Part shown: positions 55,728-64,000 of the stretch, one piece after another
Layout: each line of letters starts with the position of its first letter
How positions within the stretch are numbered: position 1 is the first letter of the stretch
Assembly: GCF_030373185.1 (NCBI RefSeq)
Contig: NZ_JAUCZH010000001.1
Location: forward strand, 186,001 to 250,000
DNA from: Tabrizicola sp.
GTDB taxonomy: Bacteria; Pseudomonadota; Alphaproteobacteria; Rhodobacterales; Rhodobacteraceae
Direction: 5' to 3'
Length of the DNA stretch: 64,000 nucleotides
The notes under the pieces: generated by a model
What the model saw: only the letters and a program-made list of their open reading frames with translations
The model's database searches: none
What the model was told of the DNA's origin: nothing
Position numbers and translations under genes: made by a program

Positions 55728-57599
55728 ATGGCGAAGACCCCGGACGACGAAGTTAAGCGCCCGAAAGGCAAGGCCAAAGAGGCTGCCGTCTGGCTGATGA
55801 TGGCCATGCTGATCCTTGGGCTTGGCGGCTTTGGCGTGACCAGCTTTACCGGTGGGGTGACCACGGTCGGCCAGGTGGGCAAGGTCGATATATCGACCAA
55901 CGATTACGCCCGCGCCTTTCAGGCCCAGCTCAATGCCTTTTCGCAGCGCATCGGCCAGCCGATCTCGGCGCAAGAGGCGCTTGCCTTCGGGCTGGACCGG
56001 CAGGTGCTGCAAGGTCTGGTAACCCGTGCGGCGCTCGACAACGAGGCCGAGAGGGTTGGCCTGTCGGTTGGGGATGAGGTTGTCGCGGCCGAGCTGATCA
56101 AGATGGATGCCTTCAAGGGCGTTTCCGGCAGCTTTGACCGCGAAGCCTATCGCTTCACGCTGGACCGCAACAACCAAAGCGAGGCGGAATTCGAAACCAA
56201 CCTGCGCCGCGATGTCACGCGGGAACTGTTGCAGGGCGTGGTTGCGGGGGGCTTTGCGGCCCCGCCAGCCCTGACCGACACGCTATACGCCTGGATTGCC
56301 GAACGGCGTGGTTTTTCCATGTTGCGGCTGAGCGAAGCTGATCTGGCAGAACCGCTGGCCGAGCCCACCGACGCCGAGCTGGAAGCCTTCCATGCGTCCA
56401 ATATCGCCAGCTTCACCCGACCCGAAGCCAGGCGGATCACCTATGCAGCACTCCTCCCCGAAGCGATTGCCACGGATCAGCCAGTGGATGATGCGGTGTT
56501 GAAAGCGCTTTATGAAGACCGGATCGAGGAATTCGTGGTGCCGGAACGGCGGCTGGTCGAACGGCTGATCTACCCGGATCAGGCGGCGGCCGATGTGGCC
56601 CGGGCAGCGCTTGACGCTGGCACCGGCTTCGAGACCCTTGTGGCCGAACGGGGCCTGACGCTTGACGCGGTCGATATGGGCGATCTGACGCGCGAAGACC
56701 TCGACGATGCCGGCGACGCGGTCTTTGCGCTGGACGAAGGCGAGGTCGCAGGCCCGATGCCAACCGACCTGGGGCCGGCGCTGTTCCGGGTCGTCGCAGT
56801 GCTTTCGGCGGAAGAAACCACCTTCGACGAAGCGCGCGATACGCTTGCAATCGAAATTCAGACCGATGCTGCAAGGCGCCTGATCTCTGACCGGGTCGAA
56901 CTGGTGGACGATCTGCTGGCGGGTGGCTCCACGCTCGAAGACCTTGCCAAAGAAGCGGATCTGGCGTTGGACGTGGTCGATTTTGTCCCGGGAGGGCAGG
57001 GCGATACGGTGATCGAAGGCTATCCGGCCTTCCGTGCCGCAGCTGAAGTCGTGGCTGAAGGCGATTTCCCGGAAGCGATCATTCTGGAAGATGGCGGGCT
57101 TGTCGCCTTGCGTCTGGACGAGATTGTTCCGGCAGCCCCGATCCCCTTCGAAGAGGCCCGCGACGCGGTGGCCGAGGCATGGCGCAGCGACGCCCTGGCC
57201 AAGGCCCTGTCGGCGCGCGCCATCGAAATCAAGTCGGTGGTTGAGGGCGGTGCATCGATCGGCAGTTTCGGCATAGTCGACGTGACCCCGGAAATCGCCC
57301 GCGACGGGTTTATCGCCAATGCCCCGGAAAGCCTGCTTCAAGGCGTCTTCAGCATGGCCGAGGGCGATGTCCTGGTGATCGAGGATGCAGGCTTTGTGGC
57401 CGTGATCCGGCTTGACCGCATCCAGCCCGCAGCGACCGAAGGACCGGACGCCGATGCGCTGCGCGCGGCGCTGGACGCTCAGGCCGAACAGGCCATCGCG
57501 GCCGATGCCTTCAACGCCTTCACCACAGCTCTGACGGCAGAAGCCGGGATCAGCATTGATCAGGCGGCGATCAATGCTGTCCATGCGAGCCTGCCCTGA
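55728..57599 (+). CDS. PpiD-like periplasmic chaperone/peptidyl-prolyl isomerase
   Basis: A 623-residue single-pass inner-membrane protein: basic N-terminus, one helix (AAVWLMMAMLILGLGGFGVT) and a large periplasmic part. The SurA-type N-terminal region (FGLDRQVLQGLVTRAALDNE and the SFDREAYRFTLDRNN helix) precedes a parvulin-like domain around ERRLVERLIYPDQAAADVAR; its active-site residues look degenerate, so it may act mainly as a chaperone for outer-membrane proteins. Its stop overlaps the trpE start (TGATG), a conserved linkage in this group. Confidence 0.87.
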   Translation: MAKTPDDEVKRPKGKAKEAAVWLMMAMLILGLGGFGVTSFTGGVTTVGQVGKVDISTNDYARAFQAQLNAFSQRIGQPISAQEALAFGLDRQVLQGLVTRAALDNEAERVGLSVGDEVVAAELIKMDAFKGVSGSFDREAYRFTLDRNNQSEAEFETNLRRDVTRELLQGVVAGGFAAPPALTDTLYAWIAERRGFSMLRLSEADLAEPLAEPTDAELEAFHASNIASFTRPEARRITYAALLPEAIATDQPVDDAVLKALYEDRIEEFVVPERRLVERLIYPDQAAADVARAALDAGTGFETLVAERGLTLDAVDMGDLTREDLDDAGDAVFALDEGEVAGPMPTDLGPALFRVVAVLSAEETTFDEARDTLAIEIQTDAARRLISDRVELVDDLLAGGSTLEDLAKEADLALDVVDFVPGGQGDTVIEGYPAFRAAAEVVAEGDFPEAIILEDGGLVALRLDEIVPAAPIPFEEARDAVAEAWRSDALAKALSARAIEIKSVVEGGASIGSFGIVDVTPEIARDGFIANAPESLLQGVFSMAEGDVLVIEDAGFVAVIRLDRIQPAATEGPDADALRAALDAQAEQAIAADAFNAFTTALTAEAGISIDQAAINAVHASLP

Positions 57600-59107
57600 T
57601 GCAGCTTTCCCCCGACTTCGCCACGTTCGAAGCCGCATGGGCCGCGGGCAAGAACCAGATCGTCTGGGCGCGGCTGGCGGCTGATCTGGATACTCCGGTC
57701 AGCCTGATGCTGAAGCTGGGCGATGCCCGGGCCGAAACCTTCATGCTGGAATCGGTGACAGGCGGCGAGGTGCGGGGGCGGTATTCCGTTGTGGGCATGA
57801 AGCCCGACCTGATCTGGCAATGCCACGGCACCCAAAGCCGGATCAACCGCGAGGCGCGCTTTGATCGGCAGGCCTTTGTCGATCTGCCCGGACACCCGCT
57901 TGAAACGCTGCGGGCGCTTATTGCCGAATGCAGGGTCGATATGCCGGATGGCCTGCCAGCGGTGTCGGCCGGTCTTTTCGGCTATCTTGGCTATGACATG
58001 ATCCGGCTGGTGGAACATCTGCCGGATGTGAACCCCGACCCTTTGGGCTTACCCGACGCGGTGCTGATGCGGCCTTCGGTCGTGGCGGTGCTGGACGGGG
58101 TGAAGGGCGATGTGACGGTTGTCGCCCCCGCCTGGGTCGGGTCTGGCCTGTCAGCCCGCGCGGCCTATGCGCAGGCGGCCGAACGGGTGATGGACGCGCT
58201 GCGTGACCTTGACCGCGCGCCCTCCGCCGCGCGCGATCTGGGCGAGGCGGCCCCAGTCGGCCCGCCGCAGTCAAACTTCACCCATGGCGGCTACAAGGCT
58301 GCGGTCGAAAAGGCCAAGGACTACATCCGCGCCGGAGACATCTTTCAGGTGGTGCCAAGCCAGCGTTGGGCGCAGCGGTTTGAGCTGCCGCCCTTCGCGC
58401 TTTACCGCAGCCTGCGCCGCACCAACCCGTCGCCCTTCATGTTCTTCTTCAACTTCGGCGGCTTTCAGGTTGTCGGGGCTTCCCCCGAAATCCTCGTTCG
58501 CCTGCGCGACGGCGAGGTGACAGTGCGTCCCATCGCCGGCACCCGCAAGCGCGGCGCCACGCCCGAAGAAGACCGCGCGCTGGAAGCGGACCTTCTGGCC
58601 GACCCCAAGGAACGGGCCGAGCATCTGATGCTCCTTGACCTTGGCCGCAACGATGTGGGTCGGGTGGCGAAGGTCGGCACGGTGCGCCCGACTGAAACCT
58701 TCATCATCGAACGCTATTCCCACGTCATGCACATCGTGTCGAACGTGGTGGGCGAGATTGCCGATGGTGAAGACGCGCTTTCCGCTTTGCTGGCCGGGTT
58801 GCCCGCAGGCACCGTGTCAGGTGCGCCAAAGGTCCGCGCGATGGAGATCATCGACGAGCTGGAACCCGAAAAGCGCGGTGTCTATGGCGGCGGCGTCGGC
58901 TATTTCGCCGCGAATGGCGAGATGGATTTCTGCATCGCCCTGCGCACAGCGGTCCTCAAGGACGAAACGCTTTACATTCAGGCCGGGGGCGGTGTGGTCT
59001 ATGACAGTGATCCTGAGGCCGAGTATCAGGAAACCGTCAACAAATCCAACGCCCTGCGGCGCGCGGCCGAAGATGCGGGCCTATTTTCCCGGCGCGGAAA
59101 CACCTGA
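57599..59107 (+). CDS. trpE: Anthranilate synthase component I
   Basis: Makes anthranilate from chorismate with ammonia from TrpG. A 502-residue protein. MLESVTGGEVRGRYSVVGM near residue 49 corresponds to the LLES tryptophan feedback site, and the catalytic chorismate-binding half has DIFQVVPSQRWAQRF, VRPIAGTRKRGATPEED, LMLLDLGRNDVGRVAKVG and AGTVSGAPKVRAMEIIDELE. It overlaps ppiD by one base. There is no leader peptide or attenuator. The 22-base gap to the convergent yibQ-like gene has no room for a long terminator. Confidence 0.96.
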   Translation: MQLSPDFATFEAAWAAGKNQIVWARLAADLDTPVSLMLKLGDARAETFMLESVTGGEVRGRYSVVGMKPDLIWQCHGTQSRINREARFDRQAFVDLPGHPLETLRALIAECRVDMPDGLPAVSAGLFGYLGYDMIRLVEHLPDVNPDPLGLPDAVLMRPSVVAVLDGVKGDVTVVAPAWVGSGLSARAAYAQAAERVMDALRDLDRAPSAARDLGEAAPVGPPQSNFTHGGYKAAVEKAKDYIRAGDIFQVVPSQRWAQRFELPPFALYRSLRRTNPSPFMFFFNFGGFQVVGASPEILVRLRDGEVTVRPIAGTRKRGATPEEDRALEADLLADPKERAEHLMLLDLGRNDVGRVAKVGTVRPTETFIIERYSHVMHIVSNVVGEIADGEDALSALLAGLPAGTVSGAPKVRAMEIIDELEPEKRGVYGGGVGYFAANGEMDFCIALRTAVLKDETLYIQAGGGVVYDSDPEAEYQETVNKSNALRRAAEDAGLFSRRGNT

Positions 59108-59129
59108 CCTCGCAACCGGTATCGGCTGA

Positions 59130-60764
59130 TCAATCGATCCGCATTGCGGCGGTCAGCGGTGCAAGTGCCACCGTCGCGGCCCGACCCTCTACTGTCCATT
59201 CCAACAGCGCCGCCACCGTGGCGGGCGATGCGGTCCCCGCAAGGGTCACGCGCCCATCCTGCCCGGCCTTGAACACGGCCCGGTCCAGGATGCGACGGAT
59301 CGAGCCGCTGTCTGTCCCCGCCGATTCCATATCGCGGAAGACCACCGCTGCGGCAATGTCTTCGCGCCGGGCAACCTGATCGGCGGCGTTCAGCCCCTGA
59401 TCCCAGGTCAAGAGCCCCCGGCCTTGCGCGCCCACGACCGGGACGACAAGGCTGGCCAGCGGGCGGTTGTTCTGGAACTGCGCGCCAGGCAGGTCCATCA
59501 CCGCAACCGCTTCGGGCAAGCCCTGCGCCATCGACTGGAACGACACCTCGACATCGGACGCCCGCGCGCCATCGGCAAGGCCGGTGGCCAGCATCACCAC
59601 CTCTTTCCCGGCTGCGCGGTAAATTGCTGCGCGGTCCGGGGTCGCGGGGTCGGTTGGATCCAGCGCAATGCTGACCGGGAAAGGCAGCGCAGCAAGCATA
59701 TCGCGGTCCAGATCTGCGGTTCCGGGGTCGATCAGCACGATTGCCAGAACCGGCTTGCCATCGGCGTTTTCAAAATCTGCCGCAAATCGGGCAATCGGGC
59801 GTGGATCGTCGGGAACAGCTTCTGCATCAATCTCGGCGGTTTCCGACTCCGGGGCGGGGGCGTCGCCGATCCGGGGCAGTCTGCCGACGATAACCCCGTC
59901 GGTTTTCAGGCCGACGCCGGGCGCGGGCTTGAAGGTTGGGCCAGCCTCGATTTCGGGCATCGCCGCCACTTCGGGTTCCGGAGCAGCCTCTGCCGTGCCA
60001 TCGCCGGTCTCGGCGGCTTCCGCTTCGGGCAAGATTTCCGTTTCAGGCAAGGCGTTCGGGCTTTGTCCGGGCATCTCGGGAACTTCGGTGCCTGGAAGGC
60101 CGGCGGTTTCCGGGCTTTCCGACGGAACATCGGCCTCTGGTGCCGGTTCTACCTCGACAAGTTCCGGCGCGGGTTCCGGCTCTGGCATCGGTTCCGGTTC
60201 CGGTTCCGGTACTGGCGTCTGTTCGGCCATCTCGGGCTCCGGCCCGGCTTCGCTGGCGATCCCGGGCTGAGGCGCGGCGGATTTATCAAGTGTCTCCAGC
60301 ACCGAATCCGTGTCCGGTTGCGGCAAGACCAATGGAGCAGGCAGGACTTCAGGTTGAACCACATCGACCGGCGCAGTCGGCCCGGCCTCGGGTTGCGACA
60401 AGGGTTCAGCGGGCGCTGACGGCTCGGCTATGGGCAAGGCCGACGCGGTGCCTGGTTCGGTCAAGGCAGTCGAGTCTGGCTCGACCCACTCCGTCGGCTT
60501 TCCTGCCCCCGCCACCGTTGCGACGACGACATCTGTCGTGCTGGTGTCTTCAGCGCCAAGGACCGGCTCTGGCTCGATCGCTTCTGCGGGGGCCTGACTG
60601 GTATCGGCCTGCGCGGTTGCGGCCTCTTCGCTACCTGCGGAAGGCATTTCGGTTGAATTGGCCGCGTCCGTCGTCCGCAGCGGAAACATCGCTGATCCGA
60701 CCACCAGACCGCCCATGACGAGCAAACCGCCAGAAAGCATGCCGAAAAGGAACTTGCCGACCAC
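59130..60764 (-). CDS. YibQ-like divergent polysaccharide deacetylase with acidic proline-rich region
   Basis: About 544 residues from a GTG at 60764 with a strong GGAGG site. A signal anchor (FLFGMLSGGLLVMGGLVVGS) is followed by 300 residues of low complexity, rich in A, E, P and T, including runs like PVPEPEPEPMPEPEPAP, which would be an extended linker. The C-terminal domain starts near PVLAIVLIDPGTADLD and has the divergent deacetylase (YibQ/DUF610) pattern with IALDPTDPATPDRAAIYRAA and GLADGARASDVEVSFQSMAQ. The usual zinc ligands of deacetylases are not evident. It is convergent with trpE. Confidence 0.85.
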   Translation of the reverse strand: MVGKFLFGMLSGGLLVMGGLVVGSAMFPLRTTDAANSTEMPSAGSEEAATAQADTSQAPAEAIEPEPVLGAEDTSTTDVVVATVAGAGKPTEWVEPDSTALTEPGTASALPIAEPSAPAEPLSQPEAGPTAPVDVVQPEVLPAPLVLPQPDTDSVLETLDKSAAPQPGIASEAGPEPEMAEQTPVPEPEPEPMPEPEPAPELVEVEPAPEADVPSESPETAGLPGTEVPEMPGQSPNALPETEILPEAEAAETGDGTAEAAPEPEVAAMPEIEAGPTFKPAPGVGLKTDGVIVGRLPRIGDAPAPESETAEIDAEAVPDDPRPIARFAADFENADGKPVLAIVLIDPGTADLDRDMLAALPFPVSIALDPTDPATPDRAAIYRAAGKEVVMLATGLADGARASDVEVSFQSMAQGLPEAVAVMDLPGAQFQNNRPLASLVVPVVGAQGRGLLTWDQGLNAADQVARREDIAAAVVFRDMESAGTDSGSIRRILDRAVFKAGQDGRVTLAGTASPATVAALLEWTVEGRAATVALAPLTAAMRID

Positions 60765-61121
60765 AGCCGCCTCCGAGTTTGCGTCCCGCCTTGCCCAAGT
60801 GCCGGGGATCTGCCCCCGGTGTTTCGGGTCCGGCCCGGAAGGATTGGGCCTGACGCAGTTCATTCAACTCCGCCCACTATACCGCGCGGCTGGCGCAGGT
60901 TCATCCCTTTTCGTCGGCATCGTCAATAACTTGCCGGTCCGTGGCCCGCTTGCCATGACCGATTTGTGCAAAAACGCTGCACGGGACGGGCAACCCTGGC
61001 CCCTTCGCAGGTCGGCAAAGGTTCGTGGGCGACCTTGGGCCAAATTCCGGGGCCAATCGGGCGGCCTTCCGGTCCGGTCCGGTCGAACTGGTGCCGTCCG
61101 GTCGGAGGTCTGGCCCCTGAC
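60765..61121. other. Intergenic region between yibQ-like gene and ABC ATPase gene
   Basis: 357 bases with no coding signal: frames here are short, have atypical composition and no motif. A TATAGT on the minus strand (60876–60881) could be the −10 of the yibQ-like gene, and short GGTCC/GGTCGG repeats appear near 61070–61105. I see no RNA gene or strong terminator. Confidence 0.5.
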
Positions 61122-62120
61122 CTAGCGGAGGCGCTGCCCGGCCGCGTCAAAGTAAAGCTCTCGCTGGCGGTCGAAATCGAGATGGACCGTCTCGTTCGCC
61201 GCAAATTCCTGATGGCCGAACAGCCGCACCGTCACGAACCCCAGTTCAGCCGTCCTGACCAGAAGATTGGTTTCGCTGCCCAGCGTTTCAATGTGGTCGA
61301 CTGTTCCACTCACCGCCCCCGAGACCCTGCTGACGGTGATATGTTCGGGCCGGATGCCGACATGCCTGCCCGGTCGGCCAAGCCTGCCCGCATCCAGAAA
61401 GTTCATTCTGGGCGACCCGATGAAGCCGGCCACGAACATGTTGGCCGGGTCGTGATAGACATCCATCGGCCTACCGGTCTGTTCAATCCGCCCCGCATTC
61501 ATCACGACGATCCGGTCGGCCAGCGTCATGGCCTCGACCTGGTCATGGGTCACATAGATCGTGGTCCGGCCCAGCCTGCGATGCAGGTCCGCCATTTCGA
61601 TCCGCATGTGAACGCGCAGGGCCGCGTCAAGGTTTGACAGCGGCTCGTCGAACAGGAACAGGCTTGGCTTGCGGACGATGGCCCGCCCGATTGCCACCCG
61701 CTGACGTTCACCGCCGGACAACTCCTGTGGAAGCCGGTTCATGAGCGGACCCAATCCCAGAAGGTCCGCAACATGGCGCACAGCCTCAGCGGTGTCCGCC
61801 CGCGACAATCCCGCTTGCCGCAGCCCGATCCCAAGATTGCCCGCAACCGAAAGGTGCGGATAAAGCGCGTAACTCTGGAAGACCATTGCGATGTCACGCT
61901 CGGCCGGTGCAAGGCGGGTAACATCCCTCCCCGCCAGCCGGATCGTGCCGCTGTCGGGGGTCACAAGCCCCGCAATGTTGCGCAACAGGACCGATTTGCC
62001 ACAACCTGACGGGCCGACCAGCGCCCAGAACTCGCCGTCGCCAACGGACAGATCAAGGCCACGCAGCACCTCTTGCCCATCGAAGCTTTTGGTCAGCGCG
62101 GAAATTTCCAGTGAAGCCAT
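61122..62120 (-). CDS. ABC transporter ATP-binding protein (UgpC/PotA-type)
   Basis: A 332-residue ATPase. Walker A is LVGPSGCGKSVLLRNIAGL, the signature is LSGGERQRVAIGRA, Walker B is SLFLFDEPLSNLDAALR, and the Q-loop VFQSYALYPHLS and H-loop in VTHDQVEAMTLADR are present. The C-terminal part is a TOBE-type domain (GRHVGIRPEHITVSRVSG). This type serves sugar, glycerol-phosphate and polyamine importers. With the polyamine-type permease at the window end it would energise a spermidine/putrescine or related importer. Confidence 0.93.
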   Translation of the reverse strand: MASLEISALTKSFDGQEVLRGLDLSVGDGEFWALVGPSGCGKSVLLRNIAGLVTPDSGTIRLAGRDVTRLAPAERDIAMVFQSYALYPHLSVAGNLGIGLRQAGLSRADTAEAVRHVADLLGLGPLMNRLPQELSGGERQRVAIGRAIVRKPSLFLFDEPLSNLDAALRVHMRIEMADLHRRLGRTTIYVTHDQVEAMTLADRIVVMNAGRIEQTGRPMDVYHDPANMFVAGFIGSPRMNFLDAGRLGRPGRHVGIRPEHITVSRVSGAVSGTVDHIETLGSETNLLVRTAELGFVTVRLFGHQEFAANETVHLDFDRQRELYFDAAGQRLR

Positions 62121-62260
62121 GAAATGAAGATCCTGCTCTTGGGCAGGTTTAAGCGCGGATTACGGCAAGGGGCAACCCAGTAAACCGAAGTCTGCAATGG
62201 CACTGGCAAACGCTGAACACCTGTCCTGATCCGGTCGACGGCCCTTGCGCCCGGTTCGGG

Positions 62261-62887
62261 TCACTCCTCTGCCGGGCCAGGGCCCAGAACGATCGACACC
62301 GGTTGCGCGCCCCAGATAGGCACTTCCCACTCGTTCACGCTTACGAACACCGCCACGCCAAGATCGGGAACGTAGTCGAAAGCCTGCGCCCGGCCATCGT
62401 CGGAGTCAGAGTCGCTGACCCACACCGGCAGAACCCGGTAGCTGCAATCGCCCCATTGCCTGTCGACATATTCCCGGGTTCGGAACGTCACCCGCTGGTC
62501 GCGCTTGAAGCCGTCGGAAAAGGTCAGGGCGCGCTGGGTGGTGAACCCGGTCGTCTCGGTGTCGGGCGCGGTGACAAGGTCCAGCCCACCCGGCCCGTAG
62601 TCGTATAGGATGCGTCGGTCGCTGATCACCGCACCCTTCTCGGTGTCGGCGCTTTCTAGATAGGCAAAGCCGAATTTGGACCGCGCTTCGAACCCCATTC
62701 CTGCCGCGTCGTTATAGTTGGTGCGCTCGACGATCATGCCGTCGGCATCCCGGTTCAGTCTGCTGACGGACCCGTCGTCAAAGGTGACGGTGATGCCGCC
62801 ATCCAGATCGGCAGGTGATGCCGGGCAATCGGCATGGGCCGAAGTTGCGGCGGCGGACAGGGCAAGGGCTGAAATGAAAGGGCGCAT
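62261..62887 (-). CDS. Secreted hypothetical protein
   Basis: A 208-residue protein from the ATG at 62887 with a clear signal peptide (MRPFISALALSAAATSAHA, then DCPASP as mature start). The mature part looks beta-rich (ITVTFDDGSVSRLNRDADG and RTNYNDAAGMGFEARS) with two cysteines that may pair, and a later VSVNEWEVPIWGAQPVSIVLG. It is not a standard substrate-binding protein. It sits inside the ABC operon between the SDR gene and the ATPase, with gaps of about 110 and 140 bases. No family is recognised. Confidence 0.65.
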   Translation of the reverse strand: MRPFISALALSAAATSAHADCPASPADLDGGITVTFDDGSVSRLNRDADGMIVERTNYNDAAGMGFEARSKFGFAYLESADTEKGAVISDRRILYDYGPGGLDLVTAPDTETTGFTTQRALTFSDGFKRDQRVTFRTREYVDRQWGDCSYRVLPVWVSDSDSDDGRAQAFDYVPDLGVAVFVSVNEWEVPIWGAQPVSIVLGPGPAEE

Positions 62888-62996
62888 CTGAAAATCCCCG
62901 GAATACAAGGCGTGCCGCGCAAGGATCGTCTGTGGCCATCTCCAGATCAAGTTCTTTGTCGCCGGCGCGGCTGCCCGGTATCCGGCTTTTACCCTG

Positions 62997-63755
62997 TCAA
63001 AGACACTCGGCCCCGTCGATCACCAGGGCATGGCCGGTCATGAAGGCAGACTGGTCCGAGGCCAGAAAAACGATCCCTTGGGCAATTTCGTCCGGCGTTC
63101 CCCAGCGGCCCATCGGAATGGCCTTGGAGACGTACTCCTCAAGCGCCCGGCGCCCGCCCATCTGACGCTCGAACCCGTTGTTGAAGGGGGTATCCACGAA
63201 ACCCGGACACAATGCGTTGCAGCGCACGTTGTGGCGGGCATAGTCCACAGCCATCTGCCGCGTCATCGCGATGACCGCGTGCTTGGTCGTGGCATAAGCG
63301 ATCATTTCGCGGTCATACTGCACACCCGAGTTCGACGCGGTGATGATGATCGACCCCTTGCCTTGTGCCTTCATCACCGGCATTGCCGCCCGGGCAGCCA
63401 CGAAATGCGACCGCACGTTCAACCGCCAGGACGCGTCCATATCCTCGGGCGAGACCTCCTCCAAAGTGCCTGGAATCTGGATCCCGGCGTGGGAATGGAG
63501 GATGTCCAGCCGTCCGTGCCGGGCAGCGGTTCCGGCGATCCGGTCGGTCACGGCGGCGTCGTCGCTGACGTCAAGCGCGCGCGCCTCGGCCCGCCCGCCG
63601 GCTTGGGCGATCTCATCGGCCACCGCCTGCGCGCGGTCGGTGTCACGGTCCGTCACCACGACCAGCGCGCCCTCGGCCGCCATGGCAAGCGCACCCGCCC
63701 GGCCGATGCCCGATCCCGCCCCGGTCACGAAGGCCACGCGATGTTGCAACAGCAT
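62997..63755 (-). CDS. Short-chain dehydrogenase/reductase
   Basis: A 252-residue classical SDR. The Rossmann motif is VTGAGSGIGRAGALAMA; the catalytic tyrosine and lysine lie in AYATTKHAVIAMTRQM, with serine in TASNSGVQY and the NAG-like HAGIQIPGTL. The C-terminal GFVDTPFNNGF and VIDGAECL fit the family. AAGGAG precedes the ATG. It lies 17 bases after the permease stop, so it shares an operon with a polyamine-type transporter, which suggests it acts on the imported substrate or a product. Confidence 0.93.
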   Translation of the reverse strand: MLLQHRVAFVTGAGSGIGRAGALAMAAEGALVVVTDRDTDRAQAVADEIAQAGGRAEARALDVSDDAAVTDRIAGTAARHGRLDILHSHAGIQIPGTLEEVSPEDMDASWRLNVRSHFVAARAAMPVMKAQGKGSIIITASNSGVQYDREMIAYATTKHAVIAMTRQMAVDYARHNVRCNALCPGFVDTPFNNGFERQMGGRRALEEYVSKAIPMGRWGTPDEIAQGIVFLASDQSAFMTGHALVIDGAECL

Positions 63756-63772
63756 CTGACACTCCTTCGGCA

Positions 63773-64000
63773 TCACTCGGCCTTGCGCCCGCGTTGCAGG
63801 ATGGCCTGGGCTGTGATCAGCAGCAAAAGCGATACGGCCAGCACCATCGTGCCGATCGCGTTGATTTCCGGTGTCACGCCACGGCGGATCGAGGAAAAGA
63901 CATAGACGGGCAGGGTGGTCTGCGACCCGGCGACGAAGAAGGCGATGATGAAATCATCAAAGCTGAAGGTGAAAGCCAGCAGGAACCCCGCAAGGATGCC
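63773..64000 (-). CDS. Polyamine-type ABC transporter permease, C-terminal part (5' end outside window)
   Basis: The last 75 residues of a membrane protein that runs past the right edge. The sequence FTFSFDDFIIAFFVAGSQTT followed by LPVYVFSSIRRGVTPEINAI is typical of PotC-type spermidine/putrescine permeases, with a final helix MVLAVSLLLLITAQAIL. The reading frame is open to base 64000. The SDR gene follows. Confidence 0.9.
   Translation of the reverse strand, partial: GILAGFLLAFTFSFDDFIIAFFVAGSQTTLPVYVFSSIRRGVTPEINAIGTMVLAVSLLLLITAQAILQRGRKAE

Noticed and set aside
57556-57574. TTGAT…ATCAA inverted repeat resembling an FnrL site
   Set aside because: The spacer is 9 bases instead of 4 and it lies inside the ppiD-like coding region.
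57560-57640. Tryptophan attenuator before trpE
   Set aside because: trpE starts on the last base of ppiD, leaving no room for a leader peptide and terminator.
60956-61125. 56-codon plus-strand frame starting MTDLCKNAARDG
   Set aside because: Arginine- and proline-rich, no homologous pattern, and no ribosome site.

Overview
This window looks like ordinary chromosome from a member of the Rhodobacterales (Rhodobacter/Tabrizicola/Gemmobacter-like Alphaproteobacteria). That is inferred from the GC-rich sequence with strong G/C third positions, the gene neighbourhoods (cobT…cobS–dnaJ-like–bolA; trpGDC–moaC–moeA–lexA; ppiD–trpE with yibQ; kbl–tdh), the alphaproteobacterial form of the LexA box, and two genome-style intergenic hairpin repeats. 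Genes are dense on both strands. I see no transposase, integrase, phage module or CRISPR array.

Layout. 0–11 kb: end of purN, rnd, a small lipoprotein, sufE, pepP with a DUF427 gene, the two aerobic cobaltochelatase subunits cobT and cobS separated by an FMN reductase and two secreted unknowns, msrB, a DnaJ-domain gene and bolA. 11–15 kb: malate synthase G, then an ArsR regulator with two SRPBCC/AHSA1 genes behind a pair of matching palindromes. 15–24.5 kb: photolyase coupled to a 56-residue DUF2256 protein, pepN, a transglycosylase lipoprotein, a helical unknown, gatB, a DUF4177 gene and a hisC-like aminotransferase. 24.6–31.7 kb: valS, a TetR-controlled pair of membrane proteins (one ABA4-like), an Lrp regulator divergent from ornithine/lysine decarboxylase. 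31.7–34.2 kb: the only accessory-looking stretch, with an AT-rich patch, a DUF2235 hydrolase whose natural start seems to be ACG, and N-carbamoylputrescine amidase. 34.2–44.1 kb: gltA, gltX, comEC, lexA, moeA, moaC, trpC, trpD, trpG. 44.2–51.6 kb: manC-type bifunctional enzyme, tdh–kbl with an XRE-cupin regulator, selO, tRNA-Pro(TGG), a DUF192 gene and a double cold-shock protein. 51.7–61 kb: pdxH, fabI, a LysE-type exporter, gpt, an aminotransferase, ppiD–trpE and yibQ. 61–64 kb: part of a spermidine/putrescine-type ABC operon (permease, SDR, secreted unknown, ATPase).

How genes fit together. Tryptophan synthesis is present as trpE and trpGDC but the two halves lie 13.5 kb apart. Polyamine metabolism is represented by the decarboxylase, N-carbamoylputrescine amidase and a polyamine-type transporter. 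DNA repair is represented by lexA with a clear LexA box and by a photolyase with a matching box over its start codon. I found no convincing wholly new system; the most useful leads are regulatory sites, the dispersed hairpin repeat, the ACG start of the DUF2235 gene and the zinc-lobe loss in Tdh.
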